DNA of 8,897 bases. It comes from an uncultured Prevotellaceae bacterium (GTDB taxonomy: Bacteria; Bacteroidota; Bacteroidia; Bacteroidales; Muribaculaceae). Numbering within the stretch: position 1 is the first letter of the stretch; every line of letters begins with the position of its first letter. The stretch covers positions 1 through 8,897 of the forward strand of contig CALZFJ010000062.1 in NCBI GenBank assembly GCA_945645715.1, written 5' to 3'. The translations under genes were made by a program, and so were the position numbers. Below are positions 5,996 to 8,897 of the stretch, piece by piece. The notes under the pieces are model-generated. The model was given only the letters and a program-made list of their open reading frames with translations, made no database searches and had not been told where the DNA came from.

Positions 5996-6595
5996 CTATT
6001 GTGCACTATCGGGCGGTGCCGCCTCTCGCTGAGCCCCCGGAGCACGGCTCTCATCGTAGGGGAATATTCCGCTCGGGCGGTGGAGGGTGTAGGTCGTCAT
6101 TCGCTCATTCGACACGAAGCCATATCCCTCAAGCGTGCGGTCGGCTTTTTCGATGTGGATAAACGAGTCGCTATATACCTTCTGGTCGCGCTGCGACCAG
6201 AAAAGCTGATTGGTGAGAATAAGCTCCTTGTTCACATTCCAGATGCGCACGTTGCCATCGAGCTGCCACAGCTTGCTGTCCACATAGTAGGTTGCCGAGT
6301 CGCACTGCACCGATGCCGCAGTCTTGAAATCCTTGTCGAACTGCTCCAGATACAGCCCATCGGGGAAAAACCAATAGGGCTTGGCAGCCTGGCTGTAGAT
6401 ATACCACAACTTGGTGGTGATGCGGTATTGCGTAACACCTGAGTCGCTGATGAGCGTCTTCACATTACGCGACACCACCGTGGGAACCGAGTCGGGATTG
6501 GTCTCACGATGCACCACGTTCTTCACATCGTCGCGGCAGGCAATCACAGCCACTGCCACCACGAGCATCAGCAATATGTTTCGGGCGCGTTCCAA
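5996..6595 (-). CDS. lptC: LPS export system lipoprotein LptC
   Basis: This 199-residue protein matches the LptC/YrbK family, the part of the lipopolysaccharide transport bridge that passes LPS from the LptBFG ABC transporter to LptA in the periplasm. A short basic N-terminus and hydrophobic stretch end in VIAC with Cys20, a lipobox, so it is probably a lipoprotein as in other Bacteroidetes LptC proteins. The body has the repeating beta-strand pattern of the LptA/LptC jellyroll, including LWQLDGNVRIWN and ELILTNQLFWSQRDQKVYSD. The start codon is TTG at 6595-6593. An in-frame stop lies only 9 bases upstream, and the first internal ATG (codon 10) would remove the basic part of the signal, so TTG is the best choice. 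It begins 6 bases after the barrel protein gene, indicating cotranscription. A proline/acidic tail (APGAQREAAPPDSAQ) ends the protein. Confidence 0.9.
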   Translation of the reverse strand: MERARNILLMLVVAVAVIACRDDVKNVVHRETNPDSVPTVVSRNVKTLISDSGVTQYRITTKLWYIYSQAAKPYWFFPDGLYLEQFDKDFKTAASVQCDSATYYVDSKLWQLDGNVRIWNVNKELILTNQLFWSQRDQKVYSDSFIHIEKADRTLEGYGFVSNERMTTYTLHRPSGIFPYDESRAPGAQREAAPPDSAQ

Positions 6596-6601
6596 GGTAG
6601 G

Positions 6602-7843
6602 TTAGCGAATTTTGTTCTTCCAGAACCACATCTCATTGAAGTTCACGCCGATGGTGATATTGAAGTAGTCCTCCTGAATATAGTTAATTGGCGACGACTT
6701 GCGGCGCTTATACTCAAAGCTGAGATTCACCATCGTTTTCGAGAAGTTCGACGGCAGACCGAAACCGAGCGAAACGCCATACTCGCTCACATCGTTGCTG
6801 CGCACTGTGATGTAGTCGTTGGTGTAGTGTCCACCGATGCGGTAGTTGATGCGTTGCAGGTAGTTTCCGCGCAGCTTGGGAATATATTGTAATCCGGCAG
6901 CTATCTTTGTGCGGTTCTTAAACAGATTGCTGCCAAAGTTTGCCTCGTCCTTGAATTTCGCGCTCTTCCAGTTCTGGTAGGTGAAATCGACCTCAGTGGT
7001 GAGGCGGTCATCGTAGGTGTAGTTCAATCCCACACCTATTGAGTGAGGTGTAGAGAAGTTGCCGCCCATGCGCGAATAGGAGATGGTGTCGGTCTTTGTG
7101 TCCGACGTAGCGTCATATTTCAGTGCAAGCACATTGCCATGTAGCGACTTGCCGGGAGTGTAGCTCACACCAAGTGTGGCACGGTGCTTCTTGGCAAACA
7201 CCTTGGAGAACTGCACACCGAGCTGCACGCCCCAGTCGCGCACATCGATTACGCGTTCAAAAAGAGTGGTGCTACCATCGGTGGTATAGGCGTAAGCATC
7301 GTTGGTGGTAGTGCCGAAAACGTAGCTGAAGTTAGCACCTACTGAAACGAAGTCGAACGGACGATATGCCACACCGGCATAGAGCTGGTTGATACCTCCC
7401 TCGCCCTGTCGTAGCTCGCTTCCGGTGTCGAGCGAGTTTCCGAAGGCATATCCTACCGAAGAATAAGGCACGAGTCCGAAACTGCCGCCCACTGTCTTCG
7501 AGATGGGGAACTGCATGGTGATATAGTCGAGACCACCGCCGAACGCCTTGCTGTTGGTGGTGCCTTCCTTCGACCACAGATTAGTGAAGCCCAGACCGAT
7601 GTCCCAGAGGAACGTGAGAGAGTCGCACATGGCGTATGAAGCCGGGTTCATCACATTAATTTGCCTGCCGTTGCTCATGGCATATCCCACACCGCCCATT
7701 GCACGCTGGGTGCTCGAGGTATTGTCGGTGAGCATACCATAGCCATACATAGAGTACGGGCTCATCTCTCGGTTTTGAGCCTTTGCCGACAATGCGCCTA
7801 TCGCAAGTAGCATGGCGGCTGCTAAGATTACTTTATATTTCAT
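6602..7843 (-). CDS. Outer-membrane beta-barrel protein (FadL/OMPP1-like), Bacteroidetes type
   Basis: This 413-residue protein has a Sec signal peptide (basic start, hydrophobic core at 5-19, cleavage probably after AKA at 20-22). The mature part is a run of amphipathic strands rich in Tyr, Gly and Asn, with repeated turns such as GGGLDYITMQFPI, SYVFGTTTNDAYAY and EVDFTYQNWKSAK. It ends in FNEMWFWKNKIR, a C-terminal pattern I associate with a Bacteroidetes barrel family found next to coaX and lptC. The N-terminal SPYSMYGYGMLTDN followed by AMGGVGYAM resembles the plug region of FadL/OMPP1-type channels. It may move hydrophobic compounds through the outer membrane, but the cargo is unknown. 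Its ATG overlaps the end of coaX by 11 bases, so translation is probably coupled. The barrel call is strong; transport function is inferred. Confidence 0.85.
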   Translation of the reverse strand: MKYKVILAAAMLLAIGALSAKAQNREMSPYSMYGYGMLTDNTSSTQRAMGGVGYAMSNGRQINVMNPASYAMCDSLTFLWDIGLGFTNLWSKEGTTNSKAFGGGLDYITMQFPISKTVGGSFGLVPYSSVGYAFGNSLDTGSELRQGEGGINQLYAGVAYRPFDFVSVGANFSYVFGTTTNDAYAYTTDGSTTLFERVIDVRDWGVQLGVQFSKVFAKKHRATLGVSYTPGKSLHGNVLALKYDATSDTKTDTISYSRMGGNFSTPHSIGVGLNYTYDDRLTTEVDFTYQNWKSAKFKDEANFGSNLFKNRTKIAAGLQYIPKLRGNYLQRINYRIGGHYTNDYITVRSNDVSEYGVSLGFGLPSNFSKTMVNLSFEYKRRKSSPINYIQEDYFNITIGVNFNEMWFWKNKIR

Positions 7844-8570
7844 CGTTGTATAATAATATTCTATTTAATCCTTTCATCAATATGTTTTCATCGACGATGG
7901 GGTCGATGTCGGTCAGCCCGGCAATGAGCCGCGCGTCGCCACCGGTGAGTATCAACTTTAGATTGTCGCCAAGCGTGCCGCATAACCTGCGGTAGCAGCT
8001 TTCAATCTCCCCTACCACACCTTGCACCACGCCCGAGCGTATGGCAGTGGCAGTGTCGTAGCCCACCATGGGTGTGTCACCGTCGGTGCCGATGAGCGGC
8101 AGGCGGCTGGTGTAGCGGTGAAGTGCCTCAAAGCGCATTCTCACACCAGGCGAGATGCGTCCGCCGGCAAAGCGGCAGTCGGCAGTCACCACATCGAGCG
8201 TCACAGCAGTGCCGGCATCAACCACTAAACAGTTGCAACCGGGATATTCGCACACAGCTCCCACTGCGGCGGCAATACGGTCGTGGCCGAGTGTAGCCGG
8301 AGTGGCATAGTCGATAGCGATGGGCATGGGAGTGAGATGATCAAGCTTAATCACCTTGGCTGAAATGCGGCCAATTGCGGCAGCTATTGCCTCATCACCC
8401 ATTCTTACCGACGAATATATCGCCCTCTGCACACTGAAGCGCACGGCAATATCCTCAATGTCGCCTATGCTGAGCGGCTCATAATGCCGCAGCTCCACGA
8501 GCTGCTCTCCGGCAAAAATTGCCACCTTGGCACGCGAATTACCTTGGTCGATTGCTATGCTAACTTCCAT
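7833..8570 (-). CDS. coaX: Type III pantothenate kinase
   Basis: This 245-residue ASKHA-fold kinase, of usual length for CoaX, phosphorylates pantothenate in the first committed step of coenzyme A synthesis in the cytoplasm. Motifs appear in order: DQGNSR at 8-13 (phosphate loop and catalytic-type Asp8), TLGHDR at 93-98 (pantothenate site, with His where many enzymes have Ala), DAGTAVTLD at 118-126 (second nucleotide-binding loop), and GGRISPG at 136-142. Start ATG at 8570 fits homologues, which begin a few residues before the DxGN loop. It heads an operon with the beta-barrel gene and lptC. A -7 promoter element ends only about 8 bases before the start codon, so the mRNA may have a very short leader or none. 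Confidence 0.96.
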   Translation of the reverse strand: MEVSIAIDQGNSRAKVAIFAGEQLVELRHYEPLSIGDIEDIAVRFSVQRAIYSSVRMGDEAIAAAIGRISAKVIKLDHLTPMPIAIDYATPATLGHDRIAAAVGAVCEYPGCNCLVVDAGTAVTLDVVTADCRFAGGRISPGVRMRFEALHRYTSRLPLIGTDGDTPMVGYDTATAIRSGVVQGVVGEIESCYRRLCGTLGDNLKLILTGGDARLIAGLTDIDPIVDENILMKGLNRILLYNDEI

Positions 8571-8577
8571 TTCTGGG

Positions 8578-8585
8578 CAAAATTA
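8578..8585 (-). promoter_or_regulatory. -7 promoter element for the coaX operon
   Basis: The minus strand reads TAATTTTG, an exact TAnnTTTG match. A TTTA at 8602-8605, about 16 bases upstream, is an imperfect -33 box. Its last base is 8 bases from the coaX ATG, so transcription from here would begin nearly at the start codon. Read-through from the upstream membrane protein gene is the alternative. Confidence 0.38.
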
Positions 8586-8608
8586 CTAAATACTAATCAA
8601 TAAACACT

Positions 8609-8647
8609 TATAATTAAGCCATTTTTCACATTCAAAGCCTAATTATA
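8609..8647. repeat. AT-rich 8-base inverted repeat between the membrane protein gene and coaX
   Basis: TATAATTA (8609-8616) and TAATTATA (8640-8647) are perfect reverse complements separated by 23 bases. The repeat begins directly after the stop codon of the upstream gene in the direction of transcription. An all-AT stem with a long loop and no following T-run makes a poor intrinsic terminator; protein binding or chance is possible. Confidence 0.35.
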
Positions 8648-8648
8648 G

Positions 8649-8897
8649 TCACTTTTTATCTCTTTTTTCGAGATAATCGATGGTGAATGTTGCATAAATT
8701 TGCAAAGCGGCTCCTGCGGTGAGGAATCCGAGCCAGTCGGAGGGTCCGGCACCGGGATAGAAGAGGAAAAACGCCGAAACGCAATAGCACATGGCAGCAA
8801 CATTCTCCATGCGGTGCAGCCTGGCAATGCGCGTGGTGCTTTTGGGATATTTCAGCAGCAGGCGCAGCACAAGAGTGGCAGCAGCTCCCACAGCGAA
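8649..8897 (-). CDS. Small multi-pass membrane protein of unknown function (5' end cut by window edge)
   Basis: The frame is open from the right edge to a TGA at 8649-8651, so only the last 82 residues are visible. They contain about three hydrophobic segments: FAVGAAATLVLRLLL, then AAMCYCVSAFFLFYPG, then WLGFLTAGAALQIYATFTI, followed by a charged tail DYLEKRDKK. The loop between the first two holds KYPKSTTRIARLHRMEN, a basic cytosolic-type loop with an RLHRM motif that I loosely recall from small Bacteroidales membrane proteins encoded near coaX. A GTG at 8891 is not needed as a start, since the frame continues beyond the window. No function can be assigned. Confidence 0.7.
   Translation of the reverse strand, partial: FAVGAAATLVLRLLLKYPKSTTRIARLHRMENVAAMCYCVSAFFLFYPGAGPSDWLGFLTAGAALQIYATFTIDYLEKRDKK

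Overview
The window looks like a chromosomal segment from a gut-type Bacteroidales bacterium. I infer this from Bacteroidetes-style -7 promoter elements (TAnnTTTG), few strong Shine-Dalgarno sequences, a Bacteroidetes-type gene run (coaX, an outer-membrane beta-barrel gene, lptC) and roughly balanced base composition. Muribaculaceae or a near relative is a reasonable guess, but the sequence alone does not fix the family. Every convincing gene lies on the minus strand, so transcription runs from high to low coordinates. No tRNA, rRNA, CRISPR array, transposase or phage gene was seen.

Reading in the direction of transcription, the right edge carries the 3' end of a small membrane protein gene (8649 to beyond 8897). 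An AT-rich gap with an inverted repeat and a promoter element follows. Next come coaX (type III pantothenate kinase), a beta-barrel outer-membrane protein gene that overlaps coaX by 11 bases, and lptC (lipoprotein of lipopolysaccharide export), which starts with TTG 6 bases after the barrel gene. These three look like one operon.

The centre (5923 down to 2105) is the most interesting part. It holds four codirectional genes: a membrane steroid 5-alpha-reductase homologue (SRD5A family), a single-domain Old Yellow Enzyme-type flavin reductase (a candidate 5-beta-reductase), and two different short-chain dehydrogenases/reductases (candidate 3-hydroxysteroid dehydrogenases). Together they could reduce the delta-4 double bond of 3-oxo-delta-4 steroids or bile acids from either face and then reduce the 3-keto group. 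This would give allo-, isoallo- or 5-beta-series products. Related 5AR/5BR/3-beta-HSDH gene sets are known from gut Bacteroidales such as Parabacteroides merdae, so the principle is established. Points specific to this window are the second SDR, the placement directly behind lptC, a heptamer repeat tract inside the cluster and an altered cysteine motif in the flavin enzyme. A terminator-like inverted repeat follows the cluster.

The left part holds an AI-2E/PerM family membrane protein with its own promoter element. After a 180-base gap that contains a promoter element and nested inverted repeats comes the 5' two-thirds or less of an aminoglycoside-phosphotransferase-like sugar kinase (AmgK-like), cut by the left edge.
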